From assembly GCF_029891735.1 (NCBI RefSeq), contig NZ_JANQDH010000120.1, forward strand, positions 1 through 41,781: a stretch of 41,781 nt of DNA, in the 5' to 3' direction. Source of the DNA: Chrysosporum bergii ANA360D. GTDB taxonomy: Bacteria > Cyanobacteriota > Cyanobacteriia > Cyanobacteriales > Nostocaceae. Each line of letters starts with the position of its first letter. Positions within the stretch are counted from its first letter, which is position 1. This document shows positions 25,447 through 34,364 of this stretch, piece by piece. The position numbers were made by a program, and so were the translations under genes. Under the pieces are notes generated by a model, which worked only from the letters and a program-made list of their open reading frames with translations, had not been told where the DNA came from and ran no database searches.

Positions 25447-26991
25447 ATGCAAAATGGGCAAAAACAAGTTTCACAGGTCATAGTCACTGCTGAACAAATG
25501 GGGGATATTGAAGGGCGGATCTTTGCTGCGGGAATGCCTGTAGCCGCTTTAATGGAAAAAGTAGCAGGACTAATTACCCTTCGTGTTGTCCAATGGGGGG
25601 GATCTTGTGTGGGAATTTTAGTCGGTCCTGGTCATAATGGCGGTGATGCTTTAGTGGTAGCCCGTGAGTTATACTTGCGGGGTTATGCGGTGTGGTTATA
25701 TTGTCCTGTTTCTCAGATGAAGGAGTTAACCGCCCAGCATTTACGGTATGCTCAGACTTTAGGTATTCCCTGTTATCAACAAGTGGGAGAATTACCAGAT
25801 TGTGATTTTTTGATTGATGGCTTGTTTGGCTTTGGTTTACAAAGACCCATTATTGGTGATATGGCCTCGGCAATTAATCAGTTGAATCAATGGTATAAAC
25901 CGATTTTGAGTATTGATCTCCCTTCTGGTATACATAGTGATACAGGTGAGGTTTTGGGAACTGCTATACGGGCGACTCAGACTTTTTGTCTGGGTTTATG
26001 GAAGTTGGCTTTTTTTCAAGACCAAGCTTTAGAATATATCGGTAAGGCGGAGTTAATTGATTTTCATATTCCTTGGGCTGATGTACAAGCTGTTTTGGGT
26101 AATTTACCCCCAATTAAGGTTATTACCTCAACCACGGCACTCTCGACTTTACCTCTACCCCGTCCACTTGTCACTCACAAATATAAACAAGGTCATTTGC
26201 TGTTAATTTGTGGTTCACGTCGCTATGGGGGGGGAGCAATTTTAACTGCTTTGGGAGCCAGGGCTAGTGGTGTGGGAATGCTGTCAATTGCTGTGCCAGA
26301 ATCTTTAAAACCTCTTTTACTTTCCCATGTACCAGAAGCATTAATTATTGGCTGTCCAGAAACGGAAACCGGGGCGATCGCTCATCTGCAATTACCCACT
26401 AATACTGATTTGAGTTCTTTTAGCGCCATCGCCTGCGGTCCTGGTTTAACTGTGGATGCTACCCCCATTGTTTCTCAGGTAATTTCTAGCGATCGCCCTT
26501 TAGTTCTCGATGCTGATGGCTTGAATATATTAGCACTAATGGGGACAATCCCCACACTACAACAACGTCAAGCTCCGACGGTTCTTACTCCCCACACAGG
26601 AGAGTTTAAACGCCTGTTTCCTGATGTTCCTGACCCTAACCAAGACCGGGTAAAAGCAGTCAAAGCTGCTGCGGCCTATACTGGGGCAATAGTATTGTTA
26701 AAAGGGGCAAGAACTGCGATCGCTAATTCCCAAGGTAGCATTTGGATTAATCCCGAAAGCACCCCAGCTTTAGCCCGTGGTGGTAGTGGCGATGTTTTAA
26801 CTGGGTTAATCGGGGGATTATTGGCACAAGATACTAACAAGGAAATTCCTGTACAAGATATTGTGGCTACCGGGGCTTGGTGGCATTCCCAAGGGGGTAT
26901 TTTAGCCGCTCAAGAACGTACAGAACTAGGTGTAGATGCTTTGAGTTTGACCCAATATCTCACCCCGGTTCTTTCCAAGTGGGTGACCTGA
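25447..26991 (+). CDS. nnr: Bifunctional NAD(P)H-hydrate epimerase/dehydratase
   Basis: Repairs damaged NAD(P)HX. The N-terminal YjeF epimerase domain (about 1-215) carries GPGHNGGDALVVARELYLRG. The C-terminal ADP-dependent dehydratase domain (about 225-510) carries GHLLLICGSRRYGGGAILTA, CGPGLTVD, LTPHTGEFKRLF and ARGGSGDVLTGLIGGLLAQ, the last being the ribokinase-like anion hole. The frame is open to 25360, but ATG at 25447 gives MQNGQKQVSQVIVTAEQMGD, matching the family start, and 514 residues. Its stop (26989-26991) lies inside the 3' end of the tRNA-like sequence on the opposite strand, so the two convergent units overlap by about 11 bases. Confidence 0.93.
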   Translation: MQNGQKQVSQVIVTAEQMGDIEGRIFAAGMPVAALMEKVAGLITLRVVQWGGSCVGILVGPGHNGGDALVVARELYLRGYAVWLYCPVSQMKELTAQHLRYAQTLGIPCYQQVGELPDCDFLIDGLFGFGLQRPIIGDMASAINQLNQWYKPILSIDLPSGIHSDTGEVLGTAIRATQTFCLGLWKLAFFQDQALEYIGKAELIDFHIPWADVQAVLGNLPPIKVITSTTALSTLPLPRPLVTHKYKQGHLLLICGSRRYGGGAILTALGARASGVGMLSIAVPESLKPLLLSHVPEALIIGCPETETGAIAHLQLPTNTDLSSFSAIACGPGLTVDATPIVSQVISSDRPLVLDADGLNILALMGTIPTLQQRQAPTVLTPHTGEFKRLFPDVPDPNQDRVKAVKAAAAYTGAIVLLKGARTAIANSQGSIWINPESTPALARGGSGDVLTGLIGGLLAQDTNKEIPVQDIVATGAWWHSQGGILAAQERTELGVDALSLTQYLTPVLSKWVT

Positions 26992-27046
26992 GATTCGAAC
27001 TCAGAACCAGCGGAAGTCCGATGCTCTACCGTTGAGCTAGTCACCC
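26981..27046 (-). tRNA. tRNA-like sequence lacking an anticodon loop (pseudo-tRNA)
   Basis: On the minus strand: acceptor stem GGGTGAC (27046-27040) pairs perfectly with GTCACCC (26987-26981). D stem GCTC/GAGC has a loop containing GG. T arm CTGAG-TTCGAAT-CTCAG is perfect. The segment between the D and T arms is only 18 bases (ATCGGACTTCCGCTGGTT), which can only form CGG-ACTT-CCG. No 7-base anticodon loop exists. Total length is 66 against the usual 71-73. A typical cyanobacterial tRNA-Lys-like form would read CGGACTCTTAATCCG here, which suggests loss of five bases including the anticodon. CCA is not encoded. The 3' end overlaps the nnr stop codon. It is a pseudogene or an unusual tRNA-like RNA. 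Confidence 0.75.
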
Positions 27047-27103
27047 CTAATTAATCATTTCCAATTATAACATATTAATAGTGGATGTGCAAGGGGTAAA
27101 CCA

Positions 27104-27712
27104 TCAGCCAATGGGATGATTTCCCCTATTGACGGCGTGAATTTGCTCACTACCGGATTGTGGTCTACCTCGTTTATAACTGGCTTGTTCTGGTTGACCC
27201 CACCCAAGTTGTAATATAATTTCCAAAAAATTAGCATTTTCACACTTCCATAAACTTGCCCATTCTGTGATTTGAGCAATTCTCTCTACATCAGGCTGGT
27301 GTATTTCTTGGTGTTCCTTACCGTTATTCAAACTCAAGTATAAATCCATCCCCCCGGTCACTTCATCCCAAAATGCCAAGATGGAATTTTTGCTGGCTTT
27401 GATGATTTCTAGGTCGCTACTAAGGGAAATTAATTCACTATCTACTTCTGGATATTGCAAGGTCTTACCTCTGACCGTCATTTCGCGCCAGACAACCCCG
27501 GATACTTGATGTTGGTTTTGATAATCGTGAATGGCGGCTTTAAAATCTTGATAGGCTGTGAACTTTTGCAGCCCATCAGTTTTGATAAACTGGTCAATTA
27601 CAGGATTACCAGAAACAGTTACTTCTAATTTTAGGCGTTTTCCCCGGAGGCAAGCTTGGCGCTCATCTGCTAAGATTTCGATTAGCTCTTGGGTAGTATA
27701 AACCTTTGACAT
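27104..27712 (-). CDS. Conserved hypothetical protein
   Basis: 202 residues, soluble, no signal peptide or membrane segment. The N-terminus (SKVYTTQELIEILADERQAC) looks helical. The middle holds WREMTVRGKTLQYPEV, and the C-terminal third contains TEWASLWKCENANFLEIILQ, then LGWGQPEQASYKRGRP. The low-complexity tail GRPQSGSEQIHAVNRGNHP is probably disordered. I do not recognise the family. It starts at ATG 27710-27712. It lies downstream of, and on the same strand as, the thylakoid factor gene, with a terminator-like hairpin between them. Confidence 0.65.
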   Translation of the reverse strand: MSKVYTTQELIEILADERQACLRGKRLKLEVTVSGNPVIDQFIKTDGLQKFTAYQDFKAAIHDYQNQHQVSGVVWREMTVRGKTLQYPEVDSELISLSSDLEIIKASKNSILAFWDEVTGGMDLYLSLNNGKEHQEIHQPDVERIAQITEWASLWKCENANFLEIILQLGWGQPEQASYKRGRPQSGSEQIHAVNRGNHPIG

Positions 27713-27794
27713 TAGAATACGGTCTATCGTTCATTAGTCATTCATTTTTAAAGTATGGCTGTTCACAACTCGGAGTGCAGTATCAGACAAAACC

Positions 27795-27836
27795 AAAAAT
27801 CAAGGTAGACTCATTAAATCAAAGGTGGTCTACCTT
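27795..27836 (-). terminator. Possible terminator after the thylakoid factor gene
   Basis: AAGGTAGAC (27802-27810) and GTCTACCTT (27828-27836) form a perfect 9-bp stem with a 17-base loop. On the minus strand it is followed by GATTTTTGG, 25 bases after the stop of the gene ending at 27861. Confidence 0.55.
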
Positions 27837-27860
27837 CAGATTTACTCAGCCAAATGTCAG

Positions 27861-28448
27861 TTATTGGGCTAACTCACTACTAAACTCGTTGAAAGAACGT
27901 CGCCGCAGTTGTACTGATGCAGAACGTGGCAACAAATCAAACACCTTCCGAAATTGATCATCTATTTCTTCGTAAGGGACTTGACCGGTTTTATTCAAAA
28001 CCACTTGACCTGATTGATCTAAAACTACCACTTGGGGAACAGCCCCGGAATAATAGTATCCTGGTTCTGTGGGTTCATACGTTGGTTTTAGGGCAATGGT
28101 ATCTACATCTATGGGGATAATTTCTGCTGATCGACCATAAAATTCTTGTACTCGGGAAATGGAAATGGCGTATTGTTTGCAATCGCTACTATCATTTACA
28201 TAAAACGCCAAAAATACTGGTTTATGTTCTTGTAAGGATTGGGCTAAAGTCTGTCTGGGGGGAACTAGGGAACCATTACCGGCATAAATTACGAAAATAT
28301 TACCATCATAAACGTCATCATTAATACCAGCAAATGCAGGCTGTATATTCACTATGAGTAGACAAGCAAGCACTAACAGGTATTTACACAGCATTGATTG
28401 CCAATCAGTATTTTTTTTATGTAAAAAAGGAAACTGTATACTTTTCAT
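27861..28448 (-). CDS. Thioredoxin-like thylakoid protein, probable photosystem I accumulation factor
   Basis: 195 residues from ATG 28446-28448 (the frame extends one codon upstream to TTG). Residues about 18-41 are a signal sequence ending IQPAFA, so the mature protein begins near GINDDVYDGNIF and faces the lumen or is membrane anchored. The core KPVFLAFYVNDSSDCKQYAISISRVQEFYG, IIPIDVDT and YYSGAVPQVVVLDQSGQVVLN has a thioredoxin-like fold with cis-Pro (VPQ) but no CxxC. This pattern matches the cyanobacterial proteins annotated as thylakoid membrane photosystem I accumulation factor. That name is from memory of the family, so it is less certain than the thioredoxin-like fold. Confidence 0.7.
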   Translation of the reverse strand: MKSIQFPFLHKKNTDWQSMLCKYLLVLACLLIVNIQPAFAGINDDVYDGNIFVIYAGNGSLVPPRQTLAQSLQEHKPVFLAFYVNDSSDCKQYAISISRVQEFYGRSAEIIPIDVDTIALKPTYEPTEPGYYYSGAVPQVVVLDQSGQVVLNKTGQVPYEEIDDQFRKVFDLLPRSASVQLRRRSFNEFSSELAQ

Positions 28449-28487
28449 CAAAAAAACCTTGCAGTGCGGAATTGAGATAATCAGGCT

Positions 28488-28529
28488 GAATATATAATTA
28501 TTTATATAATTATTTCAGGTTATATATTC
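28488..28529. repeat. AT-rich inverted repeat in a divergent promoter region
   Basis: GAATATATAA (28488-28497) and TTATATATTC (28520-28529) are perfect inverted repeats, 22 bases apart, between the divergent thylakoid factor and MurT-like genes. They could be an operator or simply AT-rich promoter DNA. Confidence 0.4.
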
Positions 28530-28620
28530 TAGCTTAAAAAGTAAAAGCCTCTCATCTACACGATAGGGGGGTGATGAGATGGGTATGAGTGACTTGACGA
28601 CGGTGTAGGGGAGAAATAAA

Positions 28621-29979
28621 GTGGGAAATAAAGTGGGAAATAAAGTTAAACTGCGAGTATTTTTAGATAGGCTGCGGCTGGGTTTTGCGGTGTCAGTGGC
28701 TAAAGGTGTGACGTTTATAGTTAGGTCTTTGGGTCTGGGTGCTGCTAGTGTGTTACCAGGCTCAATTGCTCGACGTATCCAACCCCGACTGTTAGAATTA
28801 TTGAGTCAGCAGGTGAAAAACGGGGTAATTCTCATTGCTGGTACTAATGGCAAAACTACTACAGCGCTGCTGTTATGTACAATTTTACAACGCCAAGGTT
28901 ACCGCATCGCCCATAACTCCACTGGGGCAAATCTGGAAAATGGCTTGATGACAGCTTTGATGGAAAATGCCAACCTGGTGGGAAGGCTGAATGTTGACTA
29001 TGCTATTCTGGAAGTAGATGAGAATATTGTACCCAGGGTTTTAAAACCTATATTGCCCAGAATTATTCTTTGTTTAAATTTATTTCGCGACCAGTTGGAC
29101 AGATACGGGGAAGTGGATAGTATTAGTCAGCGCTGGACAAGGGTTATTTCTACTCTCCCCCTGGAAACTGTGGTAATTCCCAATGCTGATGACCCGACTT
29201 TATCTTATCTTGGTCAGCAGTTACCCCAAAAGGTGTTGTTCTTTGGGATGAGTGAACCTGAGCAATATTTAGAGGCTATTCCTCACGCTGTTGATTCTAT
29301 TTACTGTCCTCGTTGTGGTCATTCTCTGGATTATCAAGGTGTATATTTGTCTCACTTGGGAGATTTTACCTGTCCCCAGTGTGGTTTTGGTAAAAGTCAG
29401 CCTACACTAGACAGTCGGGAATGGCCGCAAATTCTGGTGGGTTTGTATAATAAGTACAATACTTTGGCCGCAGTAACTGCGGCGCTGGAGTTGGGGGTTG
29501 ATGTGGGTACAATTCAAGCAACAATTAATAATTTTCAAGCTGCTTTTGGTCGGGCGGAAGATTTAGTAATTGATCATAAACGAGTACGGATTTTATTGTC
29601 TAAAAATCCGGTGGGGACAAATGAAACTATCCGGGTGGTGACTGAAAGTGATGATACAACTACACTGTTAGTTTTAAACGATCGCACCCCTGATGGTACT
29701 GATGTATCCTGGATTTGGGACGTGGATACAGAAAAGTTAGTCCAACGGGGGGGGACTGTGGTAGTCAGTGGCGATCGCGTCTATGACATGGCTTTACGTC
29801 TGCGGTATAGTGAGCATGGGGCAGATAGTCAACTGAAGTTAATTGTGGAGGAAGATTTGCGTCAAGCGATCGCGATCGCTTTAAAGCATACCCCAGATGA
29901 TGAAACTCTCCACATTCTGCCTACCTATTCAGCCATGTTAGAGGTGCGAGAAATTTTGACTGGTCGGAAAATTTTGTAA
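28621..29979 (+). CDS. murT: MurT-like Mur ligase (lipid II isoglutaminyl synthase ligase subunit)
   Basis: 452-residue Mur-ligase-family protein with the MurT/DUF1727 layout. The ATP-binding P-loop is AGTNGKTTTA (73-82). A zinc ribbon with CPRCG and CPQCG (about 229-258) is inserted in the central domain, as in Gram-positive MurT. The C-terminal DUF1727 domain has NPVGTNETIRVV and LVLNDRTPDGTDVSWIWDV. With a GatD glutaminase, MurT amidates D-Glu of lipid II. No gatD is adjacent here. The start is GTG at 28621 with AGGGGAG 7 bases upstream. A second in-frame GTG 12 bases on arises from a 12-bp tandem duplication that encodes GNKVGNKV. Confidence 0.88.
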   Translation: MGNKVGNKVKLRVFLDRLRLGFAVSVAKGVTFIVRSLGLGAASVLPGSIARRIQPRLLELLSQQVKNGVILIAGTNGKTTTALLLCTILQRQGYRIAHNSTGANLENGLMTALMENANLVGRLNVDYAILEVDENIVPRVLKPILPRIILCLNLFRDQLDRYGEVDSISQRWTRVISTLPLETVVIPNADDPTLSYLGQQLPQKVLFFGMSEPEQYLEAIPHAVDSIYCPRCGHSLDYQGVYLSHLGDFTCPQCGFGKSQPTLDSREWPQILVGLYNKYNTLAAVTAALELGVDVGTIQATINNFQAAFGRAEDLVIDHKRVRILLSKNPVGTNETIRVVTESDDTTTLLVLNDRTPDGTDVSWIWDVDTEKLVQRGGTVVVSGDRVYDMALRLRYSEHGADSQLKLIVEEDLRQAIAIALKHTPDDETLHILPTYSAMLEVREILTGRKIL

Positions 29980-30045
29980 TATGTAATATTGATAGTAAAA
30001 TTCGGTAATATTACTAAATCAGGAAAAAAGCACGATTTCCCCACC

Positions 30046-31095
30046 ATGGACAATCAATTATTTAATACTAACATTAAAAGTTCCCACGTATTATTAACCC
30101 CCCATGAGTTAAAGTTAAAACTACCTCTCAGTAAATTAGCTGAACATACTGTCAGGCAATATAGGCAAGAAATAAAAAATATCCTGGACTTTCAAGACCG
30201 CAGAAAGTTCATTGTAGTTGGACCATGTTCAATTCATGACCCACAAGTAGCATTAGAATATGCGGAGAAGTTAAAAATTCTCTCAGAACGAGTCAAGGAT
30301 AAATTACTACTGATTATGAGGGTGTATTTTGAAAAACCCAGAACTACAGTAGGATGGAAGGGGTTGATTAATGACCCAGATATGGATGACTCCTTTCATG
30401 TAGAAAAGGGTTTATTAACAGCCCGTGGTCTGTTGTTAAAATTAGCCGAATTGGGTTTACCAGCTGGTACAGAAGCACTAGACCCCATCATACCTCAATA
30501 TATTAGTGAATTGATTACATGGTCTGCCATTGGAGCGCGCACCACAGAATCACAAACTCATCGGGAAATGTCCAGTGGTCTTTCTATGCCTGTTGGTTTT
30601 AAAAACGGCACAGATGGTAATATTCAAGTAGCCTTAAACGCTTTACAATCTGCTAAAAGCCCTCATAGTTTCCTAGGCATTAATCATAAAGGGCAAGTGA
30701 GCGTGTTTGAAACCAAGGGCAACCCCTACGGTCATGTTATATTAAGGGGTGGTAGTCAGCCTAACTATGACGCAGCACAAGTGCGAGTAGTGGAAGAAAA
30801 ATTAAAACAGGCTAATTTACCCTTGAGAATTGTGATTGATTGCAGCCACGGCAACACCAATAAAGATTATAAACTACAACCCATGGTGTTAGAAAATGTC
30901 ATGCAGCAAATAGTTGATGGCAACACATCAATACTTGGTATGATGCTAGAGTCTAACTTGTATGAAGGTAATCAACCAATCATTGGCAAGCGAGAAGAGT
31001 TAAAGTATGGTGTTTCTGTAACTGATAAATGTATTAGTTGGGATGAAACTGAAAAAATCATTTTAGCTGCTTACCAAAAATTAACATTGAGTTAG
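30046..31095 (+). CDS. 3-deoxy-7-phosphoheptulonate (DAHP) synthase, class I
   Basis: First enzyme of the shikimate pathway, condensing phosphoenolpyruvate and erythrose-4-phosphate. The type Ialpha (AroFGH-like) signatures are VVGPCSIHDPQVALEYA, MRVYFEKPRTTVGWKGLIND, ESQTHREMSSGLSMPVGFKN and IDCSHGNTNKDY with metal/substrate residues. The frame is open from a TTG at 29989, but ATG at 30046 gives 349 residues, the normal length (E. coli AroG is 350), with MDNQLFNTNIKS at the start. Members of this type are usually feedback-inhibited by an aromatic amino acid; which one cannot be read here. It precedes the DISARM genes on the same strand but is a housekeeping gene. Confidence 0.95.
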   Translation: MDNQLFNTNIKSSHVLLTPHELKLKLPLSKLAEHTVRQYRQEIKNILDFQDRRKFIVVGPCSIHDPQVALEYAEKLKILSERVKDKLLLIMRVYFEKPRTTVGWKGLINDPDMDDSFHVEKGLLTARGLLLKLAELGLPAGTEALDPIIPQYISELITWSAIGARTTESQTHREMSSGLSMPVGFKNGTDGNIQVALNALQSAKSPHSFLGINHKGQVSVFETKGNPYGHVILRGGSQPNYDAAQVRVVEEKLKQANLPLRIVIDCSHGNTNKDYKLQPMVLENVMQQIVDGNTSILGMMLESNLYEGNQPIIGKREELKYGVSVTDKCISWDETEKIILAAYQKLTLS

Positions 31096-31156
31096 GCTTT
31101 AGCCCCCGTGTTATAATTCTCACAGAAAAAAATAACACCAATAAAAGGGGATACCA

Positions 31157-34100
31157 GTGGTACACCTAGCGACGGGAGAAATAATTAAAGTCAGAAGTAG
31201 ACAATACCTGATAGAAGATATCCAGCAACTCCAGGAAACCGAAGATAGTCTATTGCAGTTAGCTTGTTTAGAAGATGACGCATTGGGAGAACCATTAGAA
31301 ATCTTCTGGGGGAAAGAGGTAGACGCTCAAATAGTCGGGAAAAATCCCTGGAATACCATTCTTCAGCGTGGCTTTGATGACCCTAAACAGTTTTCTGCTT
31401 ATCTCCACACCCTGCGCTGGAACTGTGTCACTTCCACTAACCCTAAACTATTTCAAGCACCATACCGGGCGGGGATACAAGTTAAAGCTTATCAGTTAGA
31501 ACCACTCCGCAAAGCTTTGTTAATGCCTAGGGTTAATTTATTTATTGCTGATGATGTGGGACTAGGGAAAACCATAGAAGCCGGACTGATATTAACAGAA
31601 ATGTTAATGCGGCAAAAAGTGCGGAGAGTGGTTATTTCCTGTCCTCCTTCAGTGGTTCGTCAGTGGAAAGAAGAAATGGAAAGTCGTTTTGGCTTAATTT
31701 TCCAAATCTTTGACCGAGATTTTGTTGCCCGGATGCGCCAAGAAAGAGGTTACACTGTTAACCCTTGGATAACTTATCACCGCTTTATTATCTCTCATGC
31801 TTTGTTGCGTAATGAGGCTTACTCTGCACCCCTGCGGGACTGGTTGGGAGATTTTAATGGTGGTTCTATGTTAATACTAGATGAGGCACATAATGCCGCG
31901 CCCGCTAGTGGGGCTAAATATGCTGTGGACTCACATTTAACACGCACCCTGCGGGATGTAGCCCCCCGGTTTGAACATAAGCTGTTTCTTTCAGCCACTC
32001 CCCATAATGGACATTCTAATAGTTTTACGGCTTTGTTAGAAATGCTTGACCCCCAGAGGTTTTGTCGTGGTGTACCGGTGCAAAACCGTGAGTTACTTAA
32101 TACAGTGATGGTGCGGCGGTTAAAGCAAGATTTGCGGGCAATTGGGGAAGAATTTCCCATTAGGCAGGTTATCCCCATTATGATTGATAATCTACCACAA
32201 CAAGCCCCTGAATTACAACTATCTCATCTACTCCAAGAATATCGGCAAGTCAGAGAGGAAAAATTAAAGTTAGCACCTAAGTCTATCCAAACCACAGCTA
32301 GTTTAGTAATTACTTCTCTACAAAAACGATTGTTATCTTCTATAGAAGCCTTTGCGCGCACTTTAAAAGTTCATCAAACTGCTCTACATAAACAACAACT
32401 GAAATTTTCCCATCAAAAATATAACCTACTCCAAGAAGCCCCCGACCAAGACGACGATCGCGCGGAGTTACCAGAAGCAGAGATTCAACAAGAAGAAGAT
32501 AGTCAACTCACCCAAGCCACCCAACAAACCCAGATCCAAGCTTTGACCCCTGCAGAAATCAAACTACTGTCTAATATGACAGATATTGCCAACCAAGCCC
32601 GGTATTTACCAGATCCCAGGGTAATTAAGTTAATAGAGTGGATCAAGCAAAATTTATGTCCTCAGTTAGGAGAAGCGGACGCACCTTGGTTAAATCGGCG
32701 AGTGATTATATTTACTGAATACACAGACACTAAAAGCTATCTGCAACACCAACTCCAGGAAGCCATCATGGGTTCAAATCAATATCAACATCGTTTAGAC
32801 GTGTTTCATGGTGGTATGGGAGAACAACGCCGAGAAGCAATCAAACAAGCTTTTAATACCGATCCTTCCCTCCATCCCCTGCGTATTCTCATCGCCACAG
32901 ATGCAGCTAGGGAGGGAGTGAACTTACAAAACCACTGTGCTGATTTATTTCATTTTGATATCCCCTGGAACCCTTCCCGCATGGAACAGCGTAATGGTCG
33001 TATTGATAGGAAACTGCAAAAAGCACCCCAAGTTAATTGTTATTACTTTATCTTCACTCAGCGACCAGAAGATAAAGTCTTAAAGGTGCTAGTTAAAAAA
33101 ACCGAAACCATACAAAAAGAATTAGGAACCTTATCTCCAGTCTTGCAAAAAAATCTTAGCCGGCTTTTAGACAACGGCATTACACACCGACAAATTAATC
33201 AAATTACCCAGTCTATTACCGAACTTCAAGACCCCCGCCAACAAACCATACAGCAAGAGCTAGAAGACCCAGAACACCAAGAGCGCCAAAAACAATTAAT
33301 TAACCAACTCTCTCAACTACAACGTATGTTGGAAACATCCCAACAATGGCTGAATTTAAACGACCAACACTTTCAAAATACTATTTCTGCGGCTTTGGAA
33401 CTGTTGGGCGCACCTCCTTTAACGCCGGTGGATAGTCAAAATTCTACAGTTTTACAGTTCCCAGCTTTGGATAAAAATCAAGACGCAACTTGGAGTAACA
33501 CTTTAGATAGTTTAAGAACACCCAAACCACCAGAACAAAATCAATGGGAATGGCGAAAACAGAGCAGCATTCGCCCGGTGGTATTTCGTGACCCGGGAAA
33601 TTTAGATGGGGATGTGGTGCATTTACATTTAGAACATCGAGTGGTACAACGCTTGTTCCGTAGGTTTTTATCCCAGGGGTTTATTCATCAAGAGTTAAAT
33701 AGAGCTTGTGTGTGTTTGACTAATGACCCCATTCCCCAAGTGATAGCACTAGGGCGACTGTGTATATATGGACCAGGTGCTTCTCGCCTGCATGATGAAA
33801 TCATCACTATAGCCGCCCATTGGTCAGACCCGTTAATGAGGGGTAAAAAGAAACTCCAACCCTTAAAAGAACTGAAAAAACAGCAAACCATAGCCTTACT
33901 AGAATCTTCCCTGGCTGACCCCAACCTACAGAATGTCCCCCCTAGCCTAGTTCAGCTGTTACAACAAAAAGCTGATGAAGACATAAAACAATTAATACCC
34001 CACCTGGAAAGCACAGGGCAAATTTTAGCAGCTAAAGCAGAAAAGCAATTAACAGCTAGGGGAGAAAAAGAAGCCGGAGAAATGAAGAAAATATTAGAAC

Positions 34101-34348
34101 AGCAACAACAGCGTATCCGTCAACAGCAAGAAATAACAGAGGAGAAGAGTGTGCAGTTATCCATACCTAATCTCGCTGTGGAAGAAGAACGACAAATAGA
34201 AGCAGACCGGCGACACTGGGAGAAAAGACTAGAAGAACTAGCAGAAGAAATCAAGACAGAACCAGAACGCATTCAAGCTACTTACTCGGTCAAGGCTAAA
34301 CGTTTAGAACCTGTGGGGTTGGTTTATTTGTGGCCTGTTTCTGGTTGA
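31157..34348 (+). CDS. drmD: DISARM system SNF2-family helicase DrmD
   Basis: 1063 residues. An N-terminal segment (1-105) precedes a SNF2-type helicase core: ADDVGLGKTIEAGL (131-144, Walker A), ISCPPSVVRQWKEEME (Ia), LILDEAHNAAP (239-249, DEAH), LSATPHNGHSNSF (278-290), IFTEYTDTKSYL (about 515), ATDAAREGVNLQ (about 580) and QRNGRIDRK (about 611). The C-terminal third is helical and Gln/Glu-rich, probably a coiled coil. The layout fits DrmD, the signature gene of class 1 DISARM anti-phage systems; drmA and drmB downstream support this. The start is GTG at 31157 with AAGGGG 7 bases upstream. A long gap with repeats and a toxin-antitoxin pair separates it from drmA. Confidence 0.9.
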   Translation: MVHLATGEIIKVRSRQYLIEDIQQLQETEDSLLQLACLEDDALGEPLEIFWGKEVDAQIVGKNPWNTILQRGFDDPKQFSAYLHTLRWNCVTSTNPKLFQAPYRAGIQVKAYQLEPLRKALLMPRVNLFIADDVGLGKTIEAGLILTEMLMRQKVRRVVISCPPSVVRQWKEEMESRFGLIFQIFDRDFVARMRQERGYTVNPWITYHRFIISHALLRNEAYSAPLRDWLGDFNGGSMLILDEAHNAAPASGAKYAVDSHLTRTLRDVAPRFEHKLFLSATPHNGHSNSFTALLEMLDPQRFCRGVPVQNRELLNTVMVRRLKQDLRAIGEEFPIRQVIPIMIDNLPQQAPELQLSHLLQEYRQVREEKLKLAPKSIQTTASLVITSLQKRLLSSIEAFARTLKVHQTALHKQQLKFSHQKYNLLQEAPDQDDDRAELPEAEIQQEEDSQLTQATQQTQIQALTPAEIKLLSNMTDIANQARYLPDPRVIKLIEWIKQNLCPQLGEADAPWLNRRVIIFTEYTDTKSYLQHQLQEAIMGSNQYQHRLDVFHGGMGEQRREAIKQAFNTDPSLHPLRILIATDAAREGVNLQNHCADLFHFDIPWNPSRMEQRNGRIDRKLQKAPQVNCYYFIFTQRPEDKVLKVLVKKTETIQKELGTLSPVLQKNLSRLLDNGITHRQINQITQSITELQDPRQQTIQQELEDPEHQERQKQLINQLSQLQRMLETSQQWLNLNDQHFQNTISAALELLGAPPLTPVDSQNSTVLQFPALDKNQDATWSNTLDSLRTPKPPEQNQWEWRKQSSIRPVVFRDPGNLDGDVVHLHLEHRVVQRLFRRFLSQGFIHQELNRACVCLTNDPIPQVIALGRLCIYGPGASRLHDEIITIAAHWSDPLMRGKKKLQPLKELKKQQTIALLESSLADPNLQNVPPSLVQLLQQKADEDIKQLIPHLESTGQILAAKAEKQLTARGEKEAGEMKKILEQQQQRIRQQQEITEEKSVQLSIPNLAVEEERQIEADRRHWEKRLEELAEEIKTEPERIQATYSVKAKRLEPVGLVYLWPVSG

Positions 34349-34364
34349 TCATTCTCGTTGATGA

